Below are positions 16,744-25,062 of a stretch of 64,000 bases of DNA, in pieces. This DNA comes from Acinetobacter bouvetii DSM 14964 = CIP 107468. Lineage in GTDB: Bacteria > Pseudomonadota > Gammaproteobacteria > Pseudomonadales > Moraxellaceae. Positions within the stretch are counted from its first letter, which is position 1. Every line of letters begins with the position of its first letter. The stretch is from positions 489,194-553,193 of the forward strand of contig NZ_KB849727.1 of assembly GCF_000368865.1 (NCBI RefSeq), written 5' to 3'. The notes under the pieces are model-generated. The model had not been told where the DNA came from. It did no database searches and saw only the letters and a list, made by a program, of their open reading frames with translations. The position numbers were made by a program, and so were the translations under genes.

Positions 16744-16771
16744 AAAAGGAGATTCTTAAGAATCTCCTTTT
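16744..16771. terminator. rho-independent terminator shared by usher and hydrolase
   Basis: AAAAGGAGATTC-TTAA-GAATCTCCTTTT is a perfect 12-bp stem followed by T residues on the plus strand. The convergent hydrolase gene ends inside it: the right arm encodes its last residues and stop codon. Confidence 0.9.
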
Positions 16772-17577
16772 TTTACGGCCTGTAAATTTATTATTTTTTG
16801 CACACATTGAGCAGTTACTTCCGGCTGTTCCAGCGGGAACATATGCCCGCCATTAACAACACTAAACTCAATACCATACGTTTTTTTCATGCCTTGCGGC
16901 AATCCCTGCTTATAAAAATGGCTTTGATCTGCTGTGATGAGGTGTACAGGCATATTCGGCGCTTTACGCGGCGTCCGCCACCACCAAGCCGGTACAGTAC
17001 GGAAAATATGCGCTTCTACATGCTTAGGAATGCTCAATGTCACGCCGCCGCGCTGTTCATCAGCCTGAATGCCATGTGCAAAATAATCATCAAAACATTC
17101 CTGATCAAAATTTTTAAACAAACGGTTATGGCGCAGTGCAACATAAGCTTCATCAAAACTTTGCCAGCAATCATTGCGCTTGAGCGTGATCGCTGCAGGC
17201 GTGATTTTATCAACCGCTTTCAGCCTTAACTTTTGCATGCCTTCAAAAATAGCCGATTTGGGACCAATTACAAAAGGCGGGTCCATAATGACCAATTGCG
17301 AAAACAGATCGGGACGCTGATACGCCGCCATTAAAGTCACCAAAGAGCCAAAGGAATGTCCTAAACCAATGACCTGCTGATTTGGAAACTGCTGTTCAAT
17401 ATCTTGAATCACTTGGCTGACCAAATGGCTCCATGTATACGTCACAGGAAATTGAGCACTCATTCCCAGCACAGGAATGGCTTTTATTTTATATTTTGCA
17501 TCAAATGCCTGAAAAAATTTAGCATAGCTGCCAGCAGGAATACCGTTGGCGTGAGTAAAATGTATAGGCTGAAACAT
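16756..17577 (-). CDS. alpha/beta-fold hydrolase
   Basis: A 273-residue cytoplasmic alpha/beta hydrolase. The nucleophile elbow is GHSFGS near residue 73; an acidic residue within VHLITADQSHFYK and the late His in NGGHMFPLEQPE complete a plausible catalytic triad, and PIHFTHANGIPAGSYAKF near the N-terminus supplies the oxyanion HANG motif. The substrate is unknown; lipase or esterase activity is the usual annotation. The gene's final codons (VKKGDS) lie in the arm of the convergent pilus-usher terminator. No close operon partner is seen. Confidence 0.85.
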   Translation of the reverse strand: MFQPIHFTHANGIPAGSYAKFFQAFDAKYKIKAIPVLGMSAQFPVTYTWSHLVSQVIQDIEQQFPNQQVIGLGHSFGSLVTLMAAYQRPDLFSQLVIMDPPFVIGPKSAIFEGMQKLRLKAVDKITPAAITLKRNDCWQSFDEAYVALRHNRLFKNFDQECFDDYFAHGIQADEQRGGVTLSIPKHVEAHIFRTVPAWWWRTPRKAPNMPVHLITADQSHFYKQGLPQGMKKTYGIEFSVVNGGHMFPLEQPEVTAQCVQKIINLQAVKKGDS

Positions 17578-17704
17578 AAAATTTAAAGAACAGGAATCAT
17601 TGCTAGTAGCCTATCGCGTTATGCATTTTTTAGTAATTGCATTTCTGCATATTCATCTGAATGTTCAGTCATTCTTCCATCTCAATACACCAGCAGGCAA
17701 TCTG

Positions 17705-17971
17705 CTACTTTGCAGAAACCACCAAATTTTGATTTGGCATAAATGTTGCGCCGCAGGTGGTTTGATCTCCAGCAATGACCACCGCCCGCCCTTTAACCAC
17801 CGTAGTTTGATTGGATGCAATCGCGACGGTCATCACGTTGCATTTTGGACAAAAATGCTTCATGCCGTTCAAATGCACAGCAATGCCATTAATTGTAAAG
17901 GTATTTTCGCATTCAGAGACCACGCCGCCATGTGAAGTTTGTGAGCCTAAAGTCACCAGTGCTTTTGCCAT
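17705..17971 (-). CDS. PAAR-domain protein
   Basis: An 88-residue protein starting at ATG 17971 behind GAGGA. It has the PAAR pattern: a glycine-rich strand (LVTLGSQTSHGGVV), repeated short beta turns and metal-ligand Cys/His (HFCPKC, TTCGATF). PAAR proteins sit on the tip of the type VI secretion spike formed by VgrG and can carry effectors. Here no VgrG, effector or immunity gene lies beside it; neighbours are a hydrolase and a small hypothetical gene. It is probably an orphan tip protein used by a T6SS encoded elsewhere. Confidence 0.85.
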   Translation of the reverse strand: MAKALVTLGSQTSHGGVVSECENTFTINGIAVHLNGMKHFCPKCNVMTVAIASNQTTVVKGRAVVIAGDQTTCGATFMPNQNLVVSAK

Positions 17972-18168
17972 TCTTTTTATCCTCACTATATCCATTGTTT
18001 TAATTATGCGTGCATTTTAGCTGAATTGATCTCCAGCCTCCAGTCTCTGCACAATGTGCAGCTCTCATTTTATCAGGATAAGTGCCATATCTTGGCAATG
18101 ATTAAGTTTTTAGCTGTATTCCAGCTATAATGTTTTTCAAACCATATGTTCCATTTTATGAGGCTTTC

Positions 18169-18456
18169 ATGAATTCCGAAGAACGTTCTGAGTTATTTAT
18201 TCAGCAAATTCAAAACGTATTGCTGCATGACTGGGATCCATTAAACATCCGCAAAGATGCATCGATGCAAGACGAATACGATGCGTATATTGTTGATGTC
18301 TTGGATGTGCTCGAAGATGAAAGCGCAGCAGCTGCTGAAATAGCCCGCTGCCTGCAGGAAATTGAACATGAATTTTTAGGCATAAAAAAGCAAACTGACC
18401 GCGCTGAAAAGGCCGCGGCCAAAATTTGGCAGCATTTTGAAAATTTTATCGCTTAA
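18169..18456 (+). CDS. small hypothetical protein, DUF1871-like
   Basis: A 95-residue acidic, helical protein starting at ATG 18169 behind ATGAGG; a longer in-frame start at 18130 lacks a ribosome-binding site. The stretch LLHDWDPLNIRKDASMQDEYDAYI resembles the DWDP...DEYD pattern of DUF1871 proteins, which have no assigned function. A long C-terminal helix is rich in Ala and Glu. A terminator follows at 18513. Confidence that it is a gene is higher than in the family label. Confidence 0.7.
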   Translation: MNSEERSELFIQQIQNVLLHDWDPLNIRKDASMQDEYDAYIVDVLDVLEDESAAAAEIARCLQEIEHEFLGIKKQTDRAEKAAAKIWQHFENFIA

Positions 18457-18512
18457 CCAATATCAGCTTTTTACTTTGGCAAAATAGCCTGAATTATTTT
18501 CTAGCAGCTCAT

Positions 18513-18538
18513 AAAAAAGCGCCCATAGGCGCTTTTTA
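18513..18538. terminator. rho-independent terminator between convergent genes
   Basis: AAAAAGCGCC-CATA-GGCGCTTTTT with T run on both strands lies between the DUF1871-like gene (+) and rapA (-). Confidence 0.9.
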
Positions 18539-18569
18539 AAAAAAATGATACGGCATTGAAAGCCTTGAA

Positions 18570-21398
18570 TTAAGGCTTCACTACAACCATGACTTGAATC
18601 GCTTCCGGCGTAACAGACAGACCATCCAGCAAGCCCAAGCCTTCTTTTTGGAATTTCTGCAGACGCGTAATTTCATCTTCACGAATGCTTGGATTGAACT
18701 GCTTCAGGTAGCTTAAACGGTCAATTTCATACTGCCATTTACTGCCATACAATTCTTTAGCCTGCTGCTTGAAGTTTGGCAATGCTTCTTTCGCAATCTC
18801 CAGCGCTTGGTTATACCGCTCTTCAATCACATCACGGCGCGCTTTCACCACTTGACGGCAGCTGTTGCTGTCTAAATGATGCAAATAAGGCTTCAAAATT
18901 TCTGGCGCAATTTTTTGCGATAAATCTTGGCCTTTTTCACTCAGAAGCACACGCACCAATTGCTGCGGCAAGCTCGACGGCAAGTTCAGCGCTTTCGGCG
19001 CAATCACATCCACCTTAAACCACACTTCAATCAGCACAGAACCTTGCGGCAGCGCTGCCGATTTCAGCACAGCCACATTGGTGCTGCCGAAACCTTGAGT
19101 ATTGATCATTTCCATCACGCTTTCTGTGAATGGATGTTCCAAAGTCAGATACTGCGCATCTTCACGCAGCTGCGCTTGGTCGCGGTAGAATGTCGCCGTC
19201 ATGCCGTCTTCATCCAAGGTCAGGCCTTGAACCTGCATTTGATCAGTCGGCTTAATAATCACCGTGCCATTGCTTTGCTCATCAAAATCAATATTGGTTG
19301 CCGCCATAAAGCGCTTCATGAACATCGGCAAAGTGGTATTGTCGTCGTAATCTTCTAATGCAGTGACAATTTCCTGCGCGACGATTGGACGGCAAGAGTT
19401 GTATTCCAGCAAGCGGTCACGGCCGGCCTGCAGCTCGGCCTCCAGCGCTTCACGCTGTACAGACACTTCTTCCAGCAAATCTTCAAACTGCTGCCCTAAA
19501 TCTGCCAATAAGCAGTCTTTTAAGCTCACAATGAAGTTTTCCTGCAAAGTTTGCGCCGTTGGCGAAATATTGCTGAAAATGTTCAGGCCTTCGTTGTACC
19601 AGCGGAACATGCGCTCTTGCGCAGTGCCTGCTAAGTACGGCACATGAATTTGAATGCGGTTTTGCTGGCCAATACGGTCTAAACGGCCAATACGCTGTTC
19701 CAGCACGTCAGGGTTTGCAGGCAAATCAAACAAAATTAAATCTGAGGCAAACTGGAAGTTGCGGCCTTCAGAACCAATTTCTGAACACAGTAAAATCTGC
19801 GCGCCATAAGACTCCTCTGCAAAGTATGCAGCCGCTTGGTCACGTTCCAGCAGGCTCATGCCTTCATGGAACATCGCTGTGCGGATACCGGCATGCAGGC
19901 GAAGTACATTTTCCAAGGCTTCAACCACTGGGCCGCTGCGGGCGATCAGCAAGACTTTATTGTGTTTTAAATCTGTTCGCAGTTTTTCCATCAGCCACAT
20001 CACGCGCGGATCATGCTCCATCCAAGCGCCATCCAGCTGCGCTTCTTCTGGCCACATCTGTTCACGCAGCTTGCCGTCTTTAGACCAGTTTTCCGGCGCC
20101 GGCAATGGTGCAGGCTGACAGTCACGGCCTGGGAAGCCTTGAATCGCTTCACGCGTGTTGCGGAACAAAATGCGGCCTGTGCCATGACGGTCTAAAATTT
20201 CATGAATCGCGCGGAAGCGCTGTTCAGGCGTATCGTCTATACGCTGCCCCAGCAGCGCTTCAACCGCATCTAAATGCATTGCTTCTAACGGCATATCCGA
20301 CATCAGCACTTCTGCAATTTTTGCAGTTTGCTGATACTGCTCTTCTTCATCCAAGAAACGGTCAAGTGAGTTGAACCGTGAAGGATCGAGCAAACGCAAG
20401 CGCGCAAAATGGCTTTCTACGCCCAGCTGCTCTGGCGTTGCAGTTAACAGCAGTACACCAGCCGTTTGCTGCGCCAATTCTTCAACCAGATCATAACGGT
20501 CATTGCCACCTTCTTCTTCGCTCCACATCAAATGATGCGCTTCATCGACCACCAGCAGATCGAAACCGGCCTCTAAAGCTTGTTCGCGCAAGTCATCGTG
20601 GTCAATCATTAAGTCAATGCTGGCAATAATGCGCTGTTCAGTTAAGAACGGATTCTGTTCTGGATCATGCTCTTTAATTGATGCGGTTCGGGTCAAATCA
20701 AACAAAGAGAATTCAAGATTGAAGCGGCGGCGCATTTCAATCATCCACTGATATTGCAGTGAATCCGGCACTAAAATCAGGATGCGCTCTGAACGGCCCG
20801 TTTTTAACTGCTGATGGATGATTAAGCCGGCTTCAATGGTTTTACCCAGACCCACTTCATCTGCCAGTAAAACACGCGGCGCGAAACGCTTGCCGACTTC
20901 ATGCGCAATATACAGTTGATGCGGAATCAGGCCAACGCGTGAACCGACCAAACCGCGCAATGGGCTGGACTGCATATTGGCCTGCATCAGCAGTGACTCA
21001 ATACGCAGGTCATACCATTCTTTGTAGTCAATTTGGCTGGCCAGCAGGCGGTCTAAAGGCTTAGACAGCTGAATGTTGGCGCCAATACGGGTTTCGTTCA
21101 GCGCTTTGCGCTCTTCAGTGCCATCCGCCAATGTCCGGATCACGTTGTAGCGCAATACGCCATGGCGGTCTTCTGCAGACTCAACTGACCATACTGTGCC
21201 TTCCTGATCCTGAAGTTCATCACCTGAGTTAAAAACAATACGGGATAAAGGCGCGTTGTGGCGTGCATACACACGGGTTTCATCGCTTTTGGGAAATAAA
21301 ATGCTGACCGATCGTTCATCTACATCAATAAGAACCCCTAAGCCAAGTTCTGTTTCTGTGTCCGATAACCAACGTTGACCAATAGCGAACTGCTGCAA
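18570..21398 (-). CDS. rapA: RNA polymerase recycling ATPase RapA
   Basis: SWI2/SNF2-family ATPase that binds core RNA polymerase and helps recycle it after termination. The N-terminal FAIGQRWLSDTETELGLG matches RapA. Helicase motifs are present: Walker A-like ADEVGLGKTIEAG near residue 180, DEAHH, TATPEQLG, and the C-lobe RIGRLDRIGQQNRIQ. The long reading frame begins at a TTG at 21431, but AAGGTGG lies five bases before a second TTG at 21398, and starting there gives MQQFAIGQRW, which aligns with the E. coli start. I chose 21398 (942 residues). It stands alone, convergent with the DUF1871-like gene. Confidence 0.95.
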   Translation of the reverse strand: MQQFAIGQRWLSDTETELGLGVLIDVDERSVSILFPKSDETRVYARHNAPLSRIVFNSGDELQDQEGTVWSVESAEDRHGVLRYNVIRTLADGTEERKALNETRIGANIQLSKPLDRLLASQIDYKEWYDLRIESLLMQANMQSSPLRGLVGSRVGLIPHQLYIAHEVGKRFAPRVLLADEVGLGKTIEAGLIIHQQLKTGRSERILILVPDSLQYQWMIEMRRRFNLEFSLFDLTRTASIKEHDPEQNPFLTEQRIIASIDLMIDHDDLREQALEAGFDLLVVDEAHHLMWSEEEGGNDRYDLVEELAQQTAGVLLLTATPEQLGVESHFARLRLLDPSRFNSLDRFLDEEEQYQQTAKIAEVLMSDMPLEAMHLDAVEALLGQRIDDTPEQRFRAIHEILDRHGTGRILFRNTREAIQGFPGRDCQPAPLPAPENWSKDGKLREQMWPEEAQLDGAWMEHDPRVMWLMEKLRTDLKHNKVLLIARSGPVVEALENVLRLHAGIRTAMFHEGMSLLERDQAAAYFAEESYGAQILLCSEIGSEGRNFQFASDLILFDLPANPDVLEQRIGRLDRIGQQNRIQIHVPYLAGTAQERMFRWYNEGLNIFSNISPTAQTLQENFIVSLKDCLLADLGQQFEDLLEEVSVQREALEAELQAGRDRLLEYNSCRPIVAQEIVTALEDYDDNTTLPMFMKRFMAATNIDFDEQSNGTVIIKPTDQMQVQGLTLDEDGMTATFYRDQAQLREDAQYLTLEHPFTESVMEMINTQGFGSTNVAVLKSAALPQGSVLIEVWFKVDVIAPKALNLPSSLPQQLVRVLLSEKGQDLSQKIAPEILKPYLHHLDSNSCRQVVKARRDVIEERYNQALEIAKEALPNFKQQAKELYGSKWQYEIDRLSYLKQFNPSIREDEITRLQKFQKEGLGLLDGLSVTPEAIQVMVVVKP

Positions 21399-21548
21399 TT
21401 TTTCCACCTTTATCTTTAGTAAGGACTGCAAATTTATGACCCAAATCCTGTTGGATATTTGAGCAAAAATTCACACCGAATAGCAATGTATTTTGACATA
21501 AAGCCCACTAAAAAGTGAGCCTCATTTTGAATGTTTAATCAGTATTTT

Positions 21549-22193
21549 CTAGAATGGCGCCGGACAATGAAATTCAATGACCTGATCTGTCACAGGATGC
21601 TGAAAACTCAAGCGTTCCGCATGCAGGCAAAGACGAGGCATGAGCGCTTGATGCGGTTCATCAGCATACAGCGTATCCCCTACAATCGGATGACCTAAAT
21701 ATTGCATATGCACCCGCAGCTGATGTGAGCGGCCTGTAATGGGCGTCAATTTTACACGTGTTACTGGCACACCATTAATTTGAAATTTTTCAATAACTTC
21801 CCAATGCGTGAGTGCTGGCTTATTGTGCGCTGGGTCTGCAATATGCAAGGGCGGACGGCTCGGATCATAAACCACGGGAACATCAACAGTGCCTTCACCT
21901 TCTAAAGTACCCGCCACAACAGCATGATAAGTTTTAGACGTTTGGCGCTCTTGAAATTGACGGGAGATGCGGTTTTGACCTAAGCGGGATAGACCAAAAA
22001 CCAGAATACCTGATGTATCGCGGTCTAAGCGGTGAATCAGTAAGGTTTTTGGTTCTTCTTGGAGCAGACGGCTGATCAAGCAATCCTGCAAGTCTGGTGT
22101 TTTCCCTGGAACAGTGAGCAAGCCTGCTGGCTTGTGGATTACCATAAAATCCTCATCACGATGAATCAGATGTTCCGTCAGAAAACTATTCAA
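21549..22193 (-). CDS. rluA: RluA-family pseudouridine synthase
   Basis: A 214-residue pseudouridine synthase. The catalytic motif HRLDRDTSG has its active Asp at residue 57, and the C-terminal PITGRSHQLRVHMQYLGHPIVGDTLY is the conserved family block. There is no N-terminal S4 domain and the size matches RluA, the dual-specificity enzyme for 23S rRNA U746 and tRNA U32. The start codon is TTG at 22193 with GGA about 8 bases before it. The preceding 150 bases upstream are empty. Confidence 0.92.
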   Translation of the reverse strand: MNSFLTEHLIHRDEDFMVIHKPAGLLTVPGKTPDLQDCLISRLLQEEPKTLLIHRLDRDTSGILVFGLSRLGQNRISRQFQERQTSKTYHAVVAGTLEGEGTVDVPVVYDPSRPPLHIADPAHNKPALTHWEVIEKFQINGVPVTRVKLTPITGRSHQLRVHMQYLGHPIVGDTLYADEPHQALMPRLCLHAERLSFQHPVTDQVIEFHCPAPF

Positions 22194-22346
22194 TGTTTAA
22201 TCCAGGCCAATCGCGAAAACAAGGGCGCAATGATAAAAAGCTTAGCCAAGAAATACAATGCGAAATGTCAGATTTAATACCGTTTTTTACGATTTTAGAA
22301 AAAAAAAATTCCAATTGGCCTAAATTAAATTTTTAGGCATCAATAT

Positions 22347-22565
22347 TTACAGCAATTCATACGGAGTTGCATGCTTTAATAAATCTTCAAAGCTGATATT
22401 TGCCTCATTTTCGCGCCATAATCCCGCCAAGCTGACCATTGCTGTGGAGTCTAATCCGTACTGCAGCAAAGAACTGCAGCAAATGTACTGAAAGATCGGT
22501 TTCAATAAATGGAGAACCCGATCTTTGAGCAAAATCATTGAGGCATGCAATATGCTCATTGACAT
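22347..22565 (-). pseudogene. remnant of an aryl carrier protein domain (EntB/BasF-like C-terminus)
   Basis: The C-terminal half of a 72-residue reading frame reads SSLLQYGLDSTAMVSLAG then WRENEANISFEDLLKHAT. The GLDS motif (Ser at residue 40) is the phosphopantetheine attachment site, and the following helix pattern is that of the aryl carrier domain at the end of isochorismatases used for catecholate siderophores such as enterobactin or acinetobactin. The isochorismatase domain and all other siderophore genes are missing. The first 30 residues do not fit, and another frame is open there for about 50 codons, so a frameshift is likely. I treat it as a decayed fragment. Confidence 0.5.
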
Positions 22566-22871
22566 CTAATAAATAGAGATACCGTGTTAATAAAAGAGAA
22601 CATCATAAATCCCCTAAATAATCTGCTCTCTGAAAGCTAGGCAGTTTGATTAAGCCACTTTCAAGAACTGTATTCTTTGAATTTGACCTTATTCTTAATG
22701 GCTGTAATATTGGTTTACTTTTCAAGTAACATTATTGCTGTTTAATAGCTATTGCTTTTATTTTCGGTTGAATTATATTCTGATAGACGAGGTTTTAAAT
22801 GCAACCCGTTTTTTATCAAAACTTTTAAATAATATATAAATATCATTAACTTAATATTCAGGAAATCAATT
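22566..22871. other. AT-rich gap before dps
   Basis: This gap of 306 bases contains no gene. Its first part continues, in another frame of the minus strand, an open stretch (RYLYLLDVNEHIACLNDF) that I could not identify and that may belong to the same decayed gene as the carrier-domain remnant. CAGGAAAT before position 22872 is the dps ribosome-binding site. Confidence 0.4.
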
Positions 22872-23372
22872 ATGACTCCCCCTAATAAAGAAGTAAAAGC
22901 AATGAAAATTGATATTGGTATTTCTCACAATGATCGAGAAAAGATTGTCGAAGGTTTATCTAAATTACTTGCTGATAGCTATACTTTGTATCTAATGACA
23001 CATAATTTTCACTGGAATGTTACAGGGCTACAGTTCAACAGTTTACATACCATGTTTATGGATCAGTATACTGAACAATGGAATGCTTTAGATACAATAG
23101 CTGAGCGTATTAGAGCCTTGGGATTTCCTGCCCCTGGAACCTACAAACAGTTTGTTAAATTGACAGCAATTCAGGAAGTTGAGGGTGTCCCAAAAGCAGA
23201 AGAAATGGTTAGCTTATTGGTGAATGCTCACGAAACTGTTGCAAAAACAGCCAGAGGGATTTTCCCAATTGTCGATGAAGTTAATGATCAGCCTACAGCA
23301 GACTTAATTACGCAACGACTTGAAATACATGAAAAAACTGCATGGATGTTAAGAAGCACTCTAGAATATTAA
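22872..23372 (+). CDS. dps: Dps-family ferritin-like DNA protection protein
   Basis: A 166-residue Dps/bacterioferritin-like protein that forms a 12-subunit cage, oxidises and stores iron, and can shield DNA during oxidative stress or starvation. The ferroxidase ligands are seen in [12 protein letters not shown] near residue 43 and in [22 protein letters not shown] near 65-85, and the four-helix pattern is complete. The start is ATG 22872 after CAGGAAAT; a second ATG at 22902 is possible. Codon use and base content are more AT-rich than in neighbours such as rapA, consistent with acquisition. A perfect hairpin follows. Confidence 0.92.
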   Translation: MTPPNKEVKAMKIDIGISHNDREKIVEGLSKLLADSYTLYLMTHNFHWNVTGLQFNSLHTMFMDQYTEQWNALDTIAERIRALGFPAPGTYKQFVKLTAIQEVEGVPKAEEMVSLLVNAHETVAKTARGIFPIVDEVNDQPTADLITQRLEIHEKTAWMLRSTLEY

Positions 23373-23382
23373 TAAATATGCA

Positions 23383-23412
23383 TATAACTCTTAAATATTT
23401 AAGAGTTATATC
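23383..23412 (+). terminator. hairpin after dps
   Basis: The arms ATATAACTCTTAAAT and ATTTAAGAGTTATAT form a 15-bp perfect palindrome 11 bases after the dps stop. The stem is AT-rich and no long T run follows. Confidence 0.6.
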
Positions 23413-23843
23413 AAAACAGAGCATCACATAGAATCGAGCTGTCCCCCCAACTGAACATACATAGACCACAGCCTTGTGGTCTTGGATTTAACTTAGATTT
23501 ACCCCATACGGCTTATTCAAAATAAAATTTGAGAGATAAAGTTCATCTTGCTGCTCTGCAACTGCAAGCATTTCTGTGCAGAAGCGCCTCTCTACCGCCT
23601 TTATCACCAATGGCTGGTAAAAGATCGAATGCAAAAAAATTCTGAGCGGTATTTACCACGATACTAAACACGCTGTCCTTTCATGTTCTTTAGAGTCATA
23701 GACAGTATTATGCCCCCTACGGCTTTAGAGCAGCCAAAGCTGCTAGGGCTTTCTCTTGTGTTGATTCATCTTATTGTTCAAGCCATTCATTAAACCGATC
23801 TATCGAAATTTATGATGTTGGCAAATGAGCAATTTAAGACAAT

Positions 23844-23874
23844 AAAAAGGCCCAACATCCTGTTGGGCCTTTTT
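23844..23874. terminator. rho-independent terminator
   Basis: A perfect 14-bp stem with A and T runs (AAAAAGGCCCAACA and its complement around TCC). There is no gene end immediately upstream on the plus strand. Confidence 0.85.
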
Positions 23875-24171
23875 ACATATCAGTTGCGTTGGCATAACTC
23901 CTGTCGTACCTTCGTCCTTGTTCTTTGTTTTCTTATTCTTGTCTGGAGCATCCTGCTCTCTATGTCTCCATGATAGGAAATCAGTGTGAGATCGTATAGC
24001 GGCAAAGGGCGGGAATTGTTGTAAGCCAATGCGTACAAGGCTGATCACTTTTCCCTCTAAGAGTTGTCCGCAGAAATTGAAGGATGGTTTGAGCCATGGA
24101 TGGGTTGATAATGCACAACAAAACATTAATTCAATTAAATATTGATCTGTTTTAATGGCTGAATATATCAA
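23844..24171 (-). ncRNA. possible untranslated transcript ending in a strong terminator
   Basis: On the minus strand the sequence ends in AAAAAGGCCCAACA-GGA-TGTTGGGCCTTTTT, a textbook rho-independent terminator, but no credible gene precedes it. The upstream 250 bases are purine-rich near the end (GACAAGAATAAGAAAACAAA) and of unlike composition to the flanks. I suspect a small RNA or a multi-copy element of the genus; the 5' end is arbitrary. Confidence 0.35.
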
Positions 24172-24314
24172 AATCGCTCACAAAAAAACCAATTTGTTTC
24201 TAAGTCGGCTTTTTGAGGTTTTTTCAGGTCGCTCACAAAATTTTAACAAACTGAAAAACAACAATATTTTAAATTTTCGTTTCGTATAGCAACCTTATGT
24301 TAAATGGATGTAGT

Positions 24315-24341
24315 TTGACACATCAGAATACATTGTATAAA
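24315..24341 (+). promoter_or_regulatory. promoter of the TetR gene
   Basis: TTGACA at 24315-24320 and TATAAA at 24336-24341 with a 15-base spacer. The operator at 24348 lies just downstream, where bound repressor would block transcription. Confidence 0.6.
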
Positions 24342-24347
24342 TTAACA

Positions 24348-24361
24348 GGAACGATTGTTCC
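24348..24361. promoter_or_regulatory. TetR-family operator 1
   Basis: GGAACGATTGTTCC is an inverted repeat differing by one base from the perfect palindrome at 25017-25030. It lies between the promoter and the ATG of the TetR gene. Confidence 0.75.
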
Positions 24362-24372
24362 AGTATGAATTT

Positions 24373-24954
24373 ATGCGTGTTAAAGAATTTGATCCAGAAA
24401 AAGTTACTGAGTCTGCTATGGACGTCTTTTGGCGTAAAGGTTTTGCGGCTACTTCTATTCAGGATCTGGTTGAAGAGACTGGTTTATCACGCAGTAGTTT
24501 ATATAGTACGTTTAAAAATAAAGAGGAATTGTACCAAAAAGCTCTACACCATTATCAAATCAAAACAAAAGCTAATATTGAATTATTATCTAGTCCAGGT
24601 TCAGTAAAAGATTTAATTAGCCAACTTTTATTTCAAATTATTAAAGATGAATTAACAGATTCACAGCATCGTGGCTGTCTAATTGCTAATGCTAGCCTAG
24701 AACTAGCAGGACAGGATGAAAAAATTGCTAAAACAGTAATTTATAACTTTGAAAGACTAAAAAAAGCATTGGAAAGCTTAATCATGAGAGGGCAAGAAAG
24801 TGGTGAAATTTCTATACATCATTCACCGCTCGCACTAGCTCTTTTTTTTGTGAATACAATTCAAGGGATAAGAGTTTTAAGTAAGGGCTGTACTGAAGAA
24901 ACTCGTCAAGAATATCTGACTAATGTCGCTAAAGTTGCTTTAAATATATTGTAA
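24373..24954 (+). CDS. TetR/AcrR-family regulator of the adjacent MFS pump
   Basis: A 193-residue TetR-family repressor starting at ATG 24373; an in-frame TTG at 24355 lies inside the operator and is not credible. The HTH spans about residues 10-50 (AMDVFWRKGFAATSIQDLVEETGLSRSSLYSTFKNKEELY). The C-terminal ligand domain has SQHRGCLIANASLELAG, a Cys-containing stretch common to regulators of the YxaF/LmrA or NemR type. The MFS gene follows 108 bases downstream with the same operator, so I infer repression of both genes and release by a pump substrate. Base content is AT-rich relative to flanking housekeeping genes, suggesting acquisition as a unit. Confidence 0.9.
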   Translation: MRVKEFDPEKVTESAMDVFWRKGFAATSIQDLVEETGLSRSSLYSTFKNKEELYQKALHHYQIKTKANIELLSSPGSVKDLISQLLFQIIKDELTDSQHRGCLIANASLELAGQDEKIAKTVIYNFERLKKALESLIMRGQESGEISIHHSPLALALFFVNTIQGIRVLSKGCTEETRQEYLTNVAKVALNIL

Positions 24955-24967
24955 TAATTATTAATCG

Positions 24968-24999
24968 ATCCTTAGCTAATATCGATGATAGCTAAGGAT
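24968..24999 (+). terminator. hairpin between TetR and MFS genes
   Basis: The arms ATCCTTAGCTA and TAGCTAAGGAT form an 11-bp stem with a 10-base loop, 13 bases after the TetR stop. This fits independent transcription of the pump gene from its own operator-controlled promoter. Confidence 0.7.
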
Positions 25000-25016
25000 T
25001 TCATTTATCACCTATT

Positions 25017-25030
25017 GGAACGATCGTTCC
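25017..25030. promoter_or_regulatory. TetR-family operator 2 (perfect palindrome)
   Basis: GGAACGATCGTTCC is fully self-complementary and lies 32 bases before the MFS start. It nearly equals the site in front of the TetR gene. Confidence 0.8.
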
Positions 25031-25062
25031 TTTATAAATAAAAGTCTAGAGATATTTTCTAT

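Larger units (their letters stand above)
23413..24372. other. 960-base region without a convincing gene
   Basis: Apart from the terminator at 23844 and the promoter/operator at 24315-24361, nothing here is a convincing gene. A 123-codon minus-strand frame (23800-24171) opens with TTG, lacks a ribosome-binding site and runs through a terminator hairpin. A short minus-strand stretch near 23560-23640 reads FDLLPAIGDKGGREALLHRN, which looks protein-like but is broken by stops. The region may be a scar of insertions and deletions. Confidence 0.4.

Noticed and set aside
18776..20629. Several plus-strand open frames inside rapA
   Set aside because: They are antisense shadows of a GC-biased codon pattern; none has a ribosome-binding site or a known domain.
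21399..21431. Longer rapA start at TTG 21431
   Set aside because: The downstream TTG at 21398 has a much better ribosome-binding site (AAGGTGG) and matches the known RapA N-terminus.
23800..24171. 123-codon minus-strand ORF as a protein gene
   Set aside because: TTG start, no ribosome-binding site, odd composition, and the frame runs through a rho-independent terminator.
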